A stretch of 27,705 bases of DNA from CAZXFG01 sp964640515 (lineage in GTDB: Bacteria > Patescibacteriota > Patescibacteriia > Magasanikbacterales > GWA2-37-8). A model generated the notes under the pieces. That model saw only the letters and a list, made by a program, of their open reading frames with translations, did not search any database and was not told the DNA's origin. Made by a program: the position numbers and the translations under genes. Positions 1 through 7,689 of this stretch are shown here, one piece after another (position 1 is the stretch's first letter; each line of letters opens with the position of its first letter). The DNA is taken from assembly GCA_964640515.1 (NCBI GenBank), contig CAZXFG010000003.1, positions 1-27,705 on the forward strand. Direction: 5' to 3'.

Positions 1-18
1 TGACAAGTACCCTACTTT

Positions 19-275
19 AGTGAAGCATATTATCTGTTGCTCTTCCCTATATGGGAATCATGGCAGACAAATCGCTACTTCGCTCTTCTCTGTGCTCACT
101 TAAGGACATTCCTCATGTCCTTCTGCCTCCAAACTACTTCACGCCTGTTATTGCGCGTGAATACGGGATGGAGAATGTGAGACACAAAGAAGTCGGAAAC
201 AATTCCAGTATAGGAATTGGCTTCCGATCAGCAGAGTATCCGTAATTACCGTGGAGTTAGGCACCATGCTTCACT
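19..275. ncRNA. Candidate structured RNA, family unknown
   Basis: The ends form a perfect 10-bp closing stem (AGTGAAGCAT at 19-28 with ATGCTTCACT at 266-275). Inside are several perfect or near-perfect hairpins: 43-57, 104-120, 138-161, and a long two-part stem at 192-228. A long-range helix (91-99 with 177-186) encloses two of them. This nested layout is what a folded RNA gives and is not expected of a 64 aa reading frame that runs through it (51-245). I could not match it to RNase P RNA, tmRNA, SRP RNA or 6S RNA by their conserved motifs. The strand is undecided, because no clear promoter or terminator is visible on either side and the window begins 18 bases away. Confidence 0.5.
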
Positions 276-280
276 CCCAA

Positions 281-333
281 AATCCAGAGAAAACGTCTAA
301 ATTATTATAATAAATAGATGGTCTCTCTGGATT
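281..333. repeat. Long inverted repeat beside the folded RNA
   Basis: AATCCAGAGA (281-290) and TCTCTGGATT (324-333) are perfect inverted copies. The AT-rich loop contains a further palindrome (ATTATTATAATAA). It has no adjacent U-run on either strand, so it is not a standard terminator. It may be part of the neighbouring RNA, or a site for a protein. Confidence 0.5.
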
Positions 334-428
334 CTGGAAGGACAAAATGCCTAAATTATTTCAATTCGTCTTAATTTGGTCTATTTTGTAAAGAACTTGG
401 CAGTTTTGGCTGCCGAACTCTGTAACCT

Positions 429-453
429 GGATTCCCCTACGCGGGAATGACAG
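429..453. repeat. REP-like hairpin unit, single diverged copy
   Basis: Reads GGATTCCCCTACGCGGGAAT followed by GACAG. It is an imperfect copy of the hairpin family seen at 6524-6584, 9423-9447, 10028-10089 and 10324-10384. Confidence 0.7.
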
Positions 454-485
454 TCGGACACAGGGTTCGAGGGCCAAAAGGCACT

Positions 486-507
486 AAAAAACCTCTCGTG
501 AGAGAGG
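486..507 (-). terminator. Intrinsic terminator of the small RNA
   Basis: On the minus strand CCTCTC, a four-base loop and GAGAGG are followed directly by six Ts. This is a textbook rho-independent terminator, about 105 bases downstream of the nearer of two minus-strand promoters. Confidence 0.8.
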
Positions 508-611
508 ATAAACCTGCTTAAATCAGGCACAGACAGGCCTAAAATCTTACTTCATCGTGGGCTAAAATCTCTCTCAAGTTTTAGCTACGATTTCGGTATT
601 TTAAATTGTAA
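486..611 (-). ncRNA. Small RNA gene with own promoters and terminator
   Basis: The span lies between a minus-strand promoter (-10 at 618-623) and an intrinsic terminator (486-507) and contains no reading frame of note. The predicted transcript is about 126 nt from the nearer promoter, or about 200 nt from the farther one. It can form a hairpin with ATCGT/ACGAT and GCTAAAA/TTTTAGC arms around an 11-nt loop, then a small CCTG/CAGG hairpin, then the terminator. No known family is recognised. It could instead be an attenuated leader, but the next 480 bases on this strand hold no gene. Confidence 0.55.
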
Positions 612-617
612 CAGAGT

Positions 618-646
618 ACTATATCACAAATTACAGATCTTGTCAA
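618..646 (-). promoter_or_regulatory. Sigma-70 promoter (proximal) for the small RNA
   Basis: On the minus strand TTGACA (646-641), a 17-base spacer and TATAGT (623-618). The predicted start is near 611. It closely resembles the second promoter 72 bases upstream, including parts of the spacer. Confidence 0.75.
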
Positions 647-689
647 GGGGTACCTGTTCTCCCATCTTGCTTTACTGAACTAACGATTC

Positions 690-718
690 ATTATATCACA
701 AAATCATCATCTTGTCAA
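690..718 (-). promoter_or_regulatory. Sigma-70 promoter (distal), consensus match
   Basis: On the minus strand TTGACA (718-713), 17 bases, TATAAT (695-690): a perfect match to both consensus boxes. It shares CTTGACAAGAT and TTTGTGATATA with the proximal promoter, suggesting a duplicated promoter segment. It begins 37 bases beyond the stop of the 1499 aa gene. Confidence 0.85.
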
Positions 719-754
719 GAGGATTAGTGACATTTTTGGCTATGATTAGCCAAA

Positions 755-3700
755 CTAACTAGAAGGCCTTTCAATACTTATCTTGCCCTCAATGGATTCT
801 ACGAAAATAGGCCTAAAACTTCCTTTAGATCCACCGCTTACTATCAAATTACCCCCATTATCCAAAGAAAATGTCCTATCTTTGCTGTAATAAAAATACT
901 CTTTACCACTGTCCAAAACGACTCTGACAGCGCGACTCCCCTCTGGTATAGCGACTACAGTCTTGGCGCCTTCTGCCACCCCATTACCGTCCCCTCCCTT
1001 GGCCAAATAAATCCTCAATTCCCCTGGAGCGTTCTCTGAAGCATACTGATTCAATTGCTGTAAAAGAGCATTTTCATCTGACACTGATTGTTTGTTAAAA
1101 AGCTGATCTAATCCTTGTGGTAATATGCCTGACTGTATTTTAGTAGACAGATCTTTTATTACTTCATCCATTTGCTTTAAAAGTTGATCACGAGTGTTGA
1201 TATCTATAGCAATATCATTGCGCCTAATTAATTGTTCATGCCACGCTCCCCTTAATTTTTCTAACATCTGTGATTGTCCGTGGGTCTCTAGTACTGAATC
1301 TAGCGGTACTCCGGACTTTTCCGAAACTGGGGGCGTTACTGATCCTTCGACTGGCGTACCTGTTTTTAAACCTACCACAACATGTCTCGTCTTCCCATCC
1401 AAATCAATTGTTCTGTCGTAAGCCAAAGATATTTTCCCATCTTGGCCTATTTCTAATTGAGCGGGATAAAAACTGTCTGAAGCTGTAGAACTGGATACCA
1501 TTAGTACACCGCGCTCATCAGTGGTAAAATTTAATGTTGGTTCGTGAAAAAACATTTCTCTACCATTGTAATTAATCACTAATCCTTTGCCATTATCAGT
1601 CCCTACTGTAACTTCCGCTGAACCAATAAAATCATTCCCACCGAACAATGGTACATGGCCATTTGGCGCCTCAAAAAGCATTTGCTCCTCTGGGTTGAGC
1701 CCGAAATACATCCCAAGTTCAGAGAGAGTTTCTTTAATATTGGTAGGATTGGTACGAAATAAATCTTGTAAATATGGGTCTTCAGCAGAATCTTCAATCC
1801 CTTGAGATATTTTGTCTAAAGCGCCTTGTAAAACTTTTCCCGCCATCGCCCCTTCGGCATGAGGCAAAACATGGGCAAATGATTCTGGACCTTTTTGTAT
1901 CTCACCCAAAATGCCACTCAATTTTTCCATACTGTCTATCGGCTCGGTGCTTAATTTTCCGACAGTTTTCCCAGCTATGCCTTCGGCTTGTATCCCGGAT
2001 TTGATTCCCTTATCTGTGGGACCAATCGTTATTTCTTCCCGTATCTCTGGAGCTACTGCTACCACGACTTTACCATCTGTAATTGCTTCAGCCGCTTTAG
2101 GCGCTCCGCCTCCACCCGCCTTACTTAATCCTTGCCACTCTTTTTCAGTGTACACATGAGGCGCGCCCACTTTAGCTTCCACTTCTGCTCTAGACACTCC
2201 GCCGCCTCCTCCACCACCCCGAGCCACTTCTACCGCACCTGCTACACCACCCGGAGCCGGACCTGCTTCTGCTACTGCGACGTCCGGATAATATCTTTGT
2301 AAAAATTCTGGTTGATATAAATCCGCCATGGCTGTTTTAGTATTGGCCGCCATATTCCCCATCATAGACCTGACCTCGGAAGCTAGCCCTTGCGCTTCAG
2401 CCGAAGCTCCTTGACCACTCTGGATTAACACCTGATAAGCGCTATCTAAATCATCCAAGGATCTGGTAATCCGCGCTTGAGAAGATAATTCGGCCGGAGC
2501 AGTTCCAGCTTTGGCCTCGGGTGGTTGTTGATAAATATCTCCTATGACTTCGTCCAAAGGCCTCTCGGTACTACCGCTATGGCCCAAATATTTACCCGAA
2601 TCATTAAAATTCAAACGCAAACGCGGACCGTATTTGCCAGTATCTATTTCCACCACATTCCCCAGTTTCGGATCTTTATATCTATCTACCAGCATCCCCT
2701 CTTTAGCCACCACCGGCGCTGGTTTGGCTTCTGGAAAATCCACCTCGGTCATAGGTTTCTGCTCTACTTCTCTTTCCCAAGAATGTAAATTGATTCCCTT
2801 CCCGCTTTTTACATCCACTATTTCAAAATGCCCTGTGCCTTGCGCGTCCACCCAAGGCACTAGCTTGCCTCCGCCTTTCAAAAATACTATTGGATGATGC
2901 TCACCGGTTAAATTACCCTGCTCGTCGTAATCAAAGCTATAGCCATGCCTCTTTAATTCGGCCACCACTTCGCTATTGGACCATTTTACATTGCCATGAG
3001 CTTTAAACCATTCACCTAGTTTCATTCCAGCGGTCCACGGGCCTTTGGCCGTCACAATGGCGCCTTCATCCAAACCGCCTACGGCGCTGGCTTTGATTCC
3101 TCCCACTTCCAATTGCGAAGCTGATTCGGTTGGTATTGGCGCTTCTGGGGCCGGCACTGCTTGTTTAGCGACCGGCGCTTCTGAATGAGCAGAGCCAGTT
3201 GGTGTTCCGGCTTTAACTGTTTGCTCCATTACTGCCTCGGCACCTTTTGCCGCTCCAATCGCCACTGCCGTTTTCTCCACTGCTCCATGAGGTAAACCCT
3301 GTATCACCCTTTCTTCATGACCAGAAACTTTATTCCATACTTTGTTAAATATCTCTCCGGTGGCCGTATCATGAATGCCGGTGATAAAACGCTCGCTGTT
3401 AGTAACCAAATTATCATAGGCGGCCTTAGCCACACCCGCCACATTTTTTTCGCTGACCTCATTTATAAAATGCCGGAAATTTTCTCCCACTGGCAAAGCA
3501 TCGGACAAAGCCACACCAGTCATACCAGCTCCCATGGCTACTGTCCCCAGCCCACGCATAAATTCCAGTAAAGCCACGGACACTTTTTTCCTCTGCGGTT
3601 TTTCCGGTAAAATTTTCTCCCGCAAACCCAACTTTTCCAAAATACCCAAGCCAACGCCTTTACCCACATCTTTAATTGCCCATAATTCTTTCAAAGTCTC

Positions 3701-5254
3701 TTTGGTGGCATTGATGGTGATATCTTTTAAAATAAACTTCATTCTCTCTTTGACGTCCCCTTCTTGCCCAGATTCCAAAGCTGATTTTTTATATGTTAAA
3801 TCGGCCTTGCGCCCCCGCTCCACAGCTGCGGCCGTTCCATAAACTGCGGTCTTCAGAAAAAAAGCGCCGCTGGCCGTCAAAGCTAAATTGAAAAAATCCT
3901 TAGCCAAAGTAACGGACGCCACTTTGTTTTGTATGTACATTTTTAGCGCCTCTTCTATCTGTTTTTTTCTCTCCTCCTCGGCTTCCTTGCTATCCTTATC
4001 CTGTTCTGCCTCAATTTCTTCTAATTGATTTAATAATTTTTCTCTCTCTTCTGGATTGATATACCGAGATTGGTTGATTCTATTGCGAATTTCTATCATT
4101 TTCTCTTCCACTGCCCTGCTTTCATCAACTAAAACCTCGGCTATGCCACGCCTTTCGGCTGATACTTCTTTTCTCCCTTTAAAATAATTATAAATATCAC
4201 CACCTTCTCCTTCTGCTCCCAATAATTTTCCTACGGCCAATATTGAATCAGTGGCAAATTTAACGCCCGTAGCATTAGTGAGCCAACGGTAAGCGCCGTT
4301 CAGAGCCATTTTCTTCAGCTGTTTATTTCTTTCATCCTGGGCTTTATCTGTCTCCTGTTTTTCCAAAACTGCGCTAACTTCCGTCTCAATCTTCTGCCCT
4401 ACTTCTTCTGCGTTCTCTGCTCCTACCAGTCCAGGCAACATTTCTTTGACCTTAGCCATTACTTCTTCTAATTTAAGCGACGTCCCAGCCACGGCCGAAG
4501 TCACATAGGCAATTATTTTATCCGGGTCTCCAGCCGCCTTCAATAAACCNNNNNNNNNNCCCGCCCCAAAATATTCCAAAGTGGCCAGGTTTTGATCTCT
4601 GTCTAATACTCGTTGTGCTTTTTCTAACAGATGGTCTACTTTAGCGGTGATTCCCCCCTCGGCTTTTTTCTTTTCCTCTTTGCTTTTCTGGCCTACCAAC
4701 AATAAGCCGGCAAAAGTATCGCGCACTATCGGCCGGACTTCTTCCAAAGATGCAAACCTTTTGTCTCTCATCACTTGAACAATAGCCCATACCTTTCCTT
4801 CATCATCTCTGGCATCAAGCAAAAATTTTTTCAAATTAGTCTCATCCTTTTCTTTTTCTAAACGCTTCGTTTCTTCTTCTGGAGTATCTTTCCTCCTTAA
4901 ACGATCCATCACACTCCCCAACAGACCCTTTTTCGGCATCTGCCCTAACAATGTCTCCACATTGACCTTGATTTGTTCAAATTGTCTTAAATAATCCTTC
5001 ACTTGTCGCTGTAAATCCTGATTAGTTTTGGGATCAAGTCCAACCAATTCTTGCCATAATCTTTTAACACCTTCCATTTGTTGGGATATATGCTCATAAC
5101 CCCCGCCCAACTGCCCAATTTTCACCTCCAACTTTTTAATATTTTCGCTCTGCTCTTTAATCACTTTACTTTTATCCCTGTTTCGCCCCTGCAGACGCGA
5201 AATAATTTCTTCAGATGAAGTGTTTAATGGGGATTGTTTGTTTTCTGCAGACAT
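755..5254 (-). CDS. Giant predicted membrane-associated protein, unknown function (1499 aa)
   Basis: No family recognised. Residues 1-150 are highly charged and coiled-coil-like. Residues 375-445 form a second Glu/Lys-rich coiled coil. Two hydrophobic stretches follow (about 447-478 and 558-590) that could lie in the membrane. After them comes an Ala/Pro/Glu linker (about 690-712), a region with Gly/Asp-rich predicted beta segments, a seven-glycine run near 1013-1019, and a C-terminal half rich in beta-type sequence (about 1195-1300 and 1435-1495). A scaffolding or envelope-spanning role is possible but is inference. The start ATG lies two bases after the stop of the 59 aa gene, so the two are probably translationally coupled. 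Four residues near 232-235 are unknown because of the N run, and the true gap length may differ. Confidence 0.8.
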   Translation of the reverse strand: MSAENKQSPLNTSSEEIISRLQGRNRDKSKVIKEQSENIKKLEVKIGQLGGGYEHISQQMEGVKRLWQELVGLDPKTNQDLQRQVKDYLRQFEQIKVNVETLLGQMPKKGLLGSVMDRLRRKDTPEEETKRLEKEKDETNLKKFLLDARDDEGKVWAIVQVMRDKRFASLEEVRPIVRDTFAGLLLVGQKSKEEKKKAEGGITAKVDHLLEKAQRVLDRDQNLATLEYFGAXXXXGLLKAAGDPDKIIAYVTSAVAGTSLKLEEVMAKVKEMLPGLVGAENAEEVGQKIETEVSAVLEKQETDKAQDERNKQLKKMALNGAYRWLTNATGVKFATDSILAVGKLLGAEGEGGDIYNYFKGRKEVSAERRGIAEVLVDESRAVEEKMIEIRNRINQSRYINPEEREKLLNQLEEIEAEQDKDSKEAEEERKKQIEEALKMYIQNKVASVTLAKDFFNLALTASGAFFLKTAVYGTAAAVERGRKADLTYKKSALESGQEGDVKERMKFILKDITINATKETLKELWAIKDVGKGVGLGILEKLGLREKILPEKPQRKKVSVALLEFMRGLGTVAMGAGMTGVALSDALPVGENFRHFINEVSEKNVAGVAKAAYDNLVTNSERFITGIHDTATGEIFNKVWNKVSGHEERVIQGLPHGAVEKTAVAIGAAKGAEAVMEQTVKAGTPTGSAHSEAPVAKQAVPAPEAPIPTESASQLEVGGIKASAVGGLDEGAIVTAKGPWTAGMKLGEWFKAHGNVKWSNSEVVAELKRHGYSFDYDEQGNLTGEHHPIVFLKGGGKLVPWVDAQGTGHFEIVDVKSGKGINLHSWEREVEQKPMTEVDFPEAKPAPVVAKEGMLVDRYKDPKLGNVVEIDTGKYGPRLRLNFNDSGKYLGHSGSTERPLDEVIGDIYQQPPEAKAGTAPAELSSQARITRSLDDLDSAYQVLIQSGQGASAEAQGLASEVRSMMGNMAANTKTAMADLYQPEFLQRYYPDVAVAEAGPAPGGVAGAVEVARGGGGGGGVSRAEVEAKVGAPHVYTEKEWQGLSKAGGGGAPKAAEAITDGKVVVAVAPEIREEITIGPTDKGIKSGIQAEGIAGKTVGKLSTEPIDSMEKLSGILGEIQKGPESFAHVLPHAEGAMAGKVLQGALDKISQGIEDSAEDPYLQDLFRTNPTNIKETLSELGMYFGLNPEEQMLFEAPNGHVPLFGGNDFIGSAEVTVGTDNGKGLVINYNGREMFFHEPTLNFTTDERGVLMVSSSTASDSFYPAQLEIGQDGKISLAYDRTIDLDGKTRHVVVGLKTGTPVEGSVTPPVSEKSGVPLDSVLETHGQSQMLEKLRGAWHEQLIRRNDIAIDINTRDQLLKQMDEVIKDLSTKIQSGILPQGLDQLFNKQSVSDENALLQQLNQYASENAPGELRIYLAKGGDGNGVAEGAKTVVAIPEGSRAVRVVLDSGKEYFYYSKDRTFSLDNGGNLIVSGGSKGSFRPIFVESIEGKISIERPSS
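4550..4559. other. Assembly gap (10 Ns)
   Basis: Ten Ns inside the giant gene. The reading frame is open on both sides in the same frame if the gap is 10 bases (or differs by a multiple of three). Confidence 0.99.
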
Positions 5255-5256
5255 AG

Positions 5257-5436
5257 TTAACTTTTCTTATTAATAAAACTGGATACTTTTTTAATTTTTT
5301 CTTTGTCTATGGCCTGCCGCAATTGAAAAAATAAAGTATGACCCTCCTTTTCCAGGCGATCCATTTTTTCGGACAATTCGTGACATAAAACTAACAATCG
5401 TTCCACTTCTTCCTCGCTAAACTTTGATTCCTCCAT
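5257..5436 (-). CDS. Small acidic/charged protein, 59 aa, unknown function
   Basis: An ATG at 5436 opens a 59-codon frame ending in TAA at 5257-5259. The product begins MEESKFSEEEVERLLVL and is charged and helix-prone (Glu/Lys/Leu heptad-like spacing), with no membrane segment. It fills exactly the space between the 110 aa gene (stop ends one base before this ATG) and the giant gene (ATG two bases after this stop). That packing supports a real, translationally coupled gene that gene finders with a 60 aa cutoff would miss. The function is unknown; a small helical partner of the giant protein is a reasonable guess. Confidence 0.75.
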   Translation of the reverse strand: MEESKFSEEEVERLLVLCHELSEKMDRLEKEGHTLFFQLRQAIDKEKIKKVSSFINKKS

Positions 5437-5437
5437 A

Positions 5438-5770
5438 TTATTCTTTCGGCAAACTTTGTTCTAAATTTTTTAAAGCGTCCAAAGCGGTGGAATTAGTCTG
5501 CCTAATAGTTTTTTCGTAATCACTTTGCGCGCCTTTAATTTTCCGAATAAAATCATCATCTATTTTAGATGACGCATTCTGCGCGTACAAATTCTCTAAA
5601 GTTTCGGCCAGCTGTTTTAACTGGTCAAAATCCAAATCCGGTAAAATAGAAACAAGTGATTCTTTATATTTTGCCTCCACATCTAAAGAAGCTATAAGAA
5701 GAGCCAGCTTCTTTCCTAACTGCTCGGCCTGTTCCTTTAAATCATCGGATATTTGTAAATCTTCGGCCAT
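5438..5770 (-). CDS. Hypothetical helical protein, 110 aa
   Basis: An acidic, almost wholly helical, soluble protein starting MAEDLQISDDLKEQAEQL, without signal peptide or membrane segment and with no recognised domain. It is the first gene of a tight three-gene unit (110 aa, 59 aa, 1499 aa; gaps of 1 and 2 bases). The upstream 30 bases are A/T only, with no clear Shine-Dalgarno sequence. Co-translation suggests that it works with the giant protein; this is inference from layout. Confidence 0.75.
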   Translation of the reverse strand: MAEDLQISDDLKEQAEQLGKKLALLIASLDVEAKYKESLVSILPDLDFDQLKQLAETLENLYAQNASSKIDDDFIRKIKGAQSDYEKTIRQTNSTALDALKNLEQSLPKE

Positions 5771-5803
5771 ATCATTTTATTTTAAAAATATTTTATTTTG
5801 TAA

Positions 5804-5849
5804 GACCCCTCGACTTCGCTTGCCTAGGCCAGCTCCGTTCGGGATGACA
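5804..5849. repeat. Dispersed repeat, GACCCCTCGACTTCG...GGGATGACA type
   Basis: A non-coding segment between two minus-strand genes. It ends in the GATGACA terminus shared with other dispersed repeats in the window and contains short self-complementary GC-rich pieces. Confidence 0.45.
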
Positions 5850-5855
5850 CCTAGA

Positions 5856-5892
5856 GATTGCTTCGTCGAGCTTCGCCCTCCTCGCAATGACA
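5856..5892 (-). repeat. Diverged copy of the TGTCATTGCGAGGAG repeat
   Basis: On the minus strand it reads TGTCATTGCGAGGAG...CGACGAAGCAATC. It matches the two copies inside dnaX (27083 and 27140) at both ends with a changed centre. Here it lies between genes, three bases below the 3' end of the Wzz-like gene. Confidence 0.75.
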
Positions 5893-5894
5893 AA

Positions 5895-6506
5895 CTATAT
5901 TCTCCCAAACACCCCTCTTTTATATTTCCACACCCGCCAAGAAGACAGCAACAGCCCCAACACAAAACCCAGCGCCACATTAACCAAATAATTCGGCCTG
6001 ACCGGCAGACGCGAGACCAAAGGGTTGTTCACCACTTTGAGCGAAACATCCCCGCCCACATATTCCCAACCGCGATTGGACAACACATCAGTCACCGCTT
6101 GAGACAAAGCCAGGGCATCTTCCTTGCTCTGGCCATAGACAGTCACCTTAAGCAAACCCGTGCCATACACCACGGTGGCTTCTACATCTCGGCCCCACGC
6201 CTTGCGGCGAGCGCGTTCGCTTAAACTAACCCAGCGCGCGCGGTCAAAATTAGCGGTCGTGTCTTCCATTACTTTGGTATAGAAATCAGCCGTCTTGATT
6301 ATTCCGGCCAAATTCTCGCCAATTCTTTCGGCGGCTTTAGCTTGAGTGTAAGGGTCTACTCCGCCATAGCCGCGCGAGATAAGCAGAACTTGTGACTCGG
6401 CGCTGTAGTATTTAGGAAAAACCAAACTAATCAGACCGGCCAGAATAGCAAAAACCACACCCCAGATAAAAATCAATTTAGAGTGTTTTAACAGAGTGTG
6501 AACCAT
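5895..6506 (-). CDS. Wzz-like polysaccharide chain-length determinant / co-polymerase
   Basis: A 203 aa protein with the layout of the Wzz (PCP) family: a short cytoplasmic N-terminus, a first membrane helix (about residues 9-31), a roughly 140-residue extracytoplasmic domain, and a second helix near the C-terminus (about 172-194) followed by a short basic tail. The family sets the length of surface polysaccharide chains. The motif before the second helix (SRLPVRPNYLVNV) resembles the proline-rich PxxP-type segment of the family. There is no tyrosine-kinase domain. It is shorter than typical proteobacterial Wzz proteins. The ATG is preceded by a composite repeat doublet and no clear Shine-Dalgarno sequence. 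Confidence 0.65.
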   Translation of the reverse strand: MVHTLLKHSKLIFIWGVVFAILAGLISLVFPKYYSAESQVLLISRGYGGVDPYTQAKAAERIGENLAGIIKTADFYTKVMEDTTANFDRARWVSLSERARRKAWGRDVEATVVYGTGLLKVTVYGQSKEDALALSQAVTDVLSNRGWEYVGGDVSLKVVNNPLVSRLPVRPNYLVNVALGFVLGLLLSSWRVWKYKRGVFGRI

Positions 6507-6523
6507 AGATATTAAATTATTTA

Positions 6524-6584
6524 TGTCATTCCCGCGAAAGCGGGAATCTTTTTGCGTTAGATCCCCGTTTTCACGGGGATGACA
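6524..6584. repeat. REP-like hairpin doublet upstream of the Wzz-like gene
   Basis: Two hairpins in opposite orientation: TGTCATTCCCGCGAAAGCGG... (6524-6548) and a GATCCCCG...GGGGATGACA copy (6560-6584), 11 bases apart. Read on the minus strand the order, spacer and ends match the doublets before rpmI and rplT, and the next start codon lies a short way beyond. Confidence 0.9.
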
Positions 6585-6593
6585 ATTTAAATT

Positions 6594-7676
6594 TTATGAA
6601 ATCTCTAAAACTTTTATCTCTAACTCCAAAAACTTGCCATTCCGCCAAACTTTCAGCCGCAAAACTTGATTTTTATTATACCACATCTTATCCATGCTCA
6701 CAATTTCTCCGTTGATTTCCATAATTATATCACTCTTCTTCAGCGCCGTTCCGGCAAAAACCCGCGACACGGCAAAGCCCGCTATCTTTTCTCCGCCGGC
6801 TATTACCGGCTGTTCATTATCAAACCAGCCCTCCACGCCCAAAGTGGGATAAGCAATCCCCTGTTCGCTCAACACCCGCGGCAAAACCCGGGCTAAATAA
6901 GTAATGGGCAAAAGTAAATTTTTCTCCGTAACCACACCCACCACTCGTCCTTGTCTGTTGATGACAATGGAGCCGGCCGTGTAAGAACCGTCTAAAGCAA
7001 AATACTGATTGGGAGCCGTGTCCAGGTGAGGCAGAGTACGCACTTCACGCACCGCGTAAGTGGCTAATCCATGATACCAATTTTTATTTTGATAAACGAA
7101 AATATCATCCCAGGATCGCAACTCGGCTTCGCGATAATCCACTAAATTATTGAGTTGTATGCTGTCTTGTCCATCTTTCTGGCCCTTGATAATTTTCATG
7201 TAAACAAACCCGGCATAACGGTCAAACAAAGCGGTTTCCAAACGATAGACCGAGCCATTGGATAAAATCACCCGCCAATTTTTGTAATTAGCCAGACCGG
7301 CCGGACGATACATGGCCAACCAGCCGTCAGAGCCGACAATCATGGCGTCGCCCAGTTTGTCAGCCGGAGCCAAATAAGCGGTCTGGCCAAAAGGCAGAGC
7401 CGTGGAATAAACTCCGGCCAAACGGCCATCCACTTTTTCATTGCGCACTTGCTCATCCAATTGCTCGCGCGCCGAAGCATTGCGAGATTGTGATACGGCC
7501 CATAAATCACCGCCGCCAATACCCGGCCAAATCCAACCGAGCATCACGGCCGCGCCGGACAACCCGGCCAGCAAGCCAAAAACCGCGGCCGCCAAAATCA
7601 TTTTCAACCGCTGTAAAGCGTGGTGGTCTTTGATATCGCAAAAAGGAGAAGGGAGATGAGGAGGAATTTTTTTCAT
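6594..7676 (-). CDS. HtrA/DegP-like membrane-anchored pseudo-protease with PDZ domain
   Basis: A 360 aa protein with one membrane helix (about residues 26-50), a trypsin-like fold region (about 95-260) and a C-terminal PDZ-like domain (about 275-358; SRVFAGTALKKSDIIMEING is a good PDZ core). The fold is recognised from landmarks such as VGSDGWLAM, GSIVINRQGRVVGVVTEKN and ITYLARVLPRVL. All three catalytic positions appear lost. The GNSGGP serine loop reads SYTAGSIVIN (Ser replaced by Ala near 234), the TNxHV histidine segment reads GWLAMYRPAG, and the D-L-A-V-L-K segment reads YAGFVYMKI. It is probably a binding or sensing protein rather than an enzyme. The gene follows the membrane-protein gene by 13 bases. 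Confidence 0.7.
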   Translation of the reverse strand: MKKIPPHLPSPFCDIKDHHALQRLKMILAAAVFGLLAGLSGAAVMLGWIWPGIGGGDLWAVSQSRNASAREQLDEQVRNEKVDGRLAGVYSTALPFGQTAYLAPADKLGDAMIVGSDGWLAMYRPAGLANYKNWRVILSNGSVYRLETALFDRYAGFVYMKIIKGQKDGQDSIQLNNLVDYREAELRSWDDIFVYQNKNWYHGLATYAVREVRTLPHLDTAPNQYFALDGSYTAGSIVINRQGRVVGVVTEKNLLLPITYLARVLPRVLSEQGIAYPTLGVEGWFDNEQPVIAGGEKIAGFAVSRVFAGTALKKSDIIMEINGEIVSMDKMWYNKNQVLRLKVWRNGKFLELEIKVLEIS

Positions 7677-7689
7677 AACTTCTAAATCT

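Noticed and set aside
51..245. 64 aa open frame on the plus strand
   Set aside because: It lies wholly inside the strongly folded segment 19-275, has no ribosome-binding site and shows no protein-like pattern.
736..753. TTGGCTA/TAGCCAA hairpin just after the giant gene as its terminator
   Set aside because: On the minus strand it is followed by As, not Ts, so it is not an intrinsic terminator for that gene.
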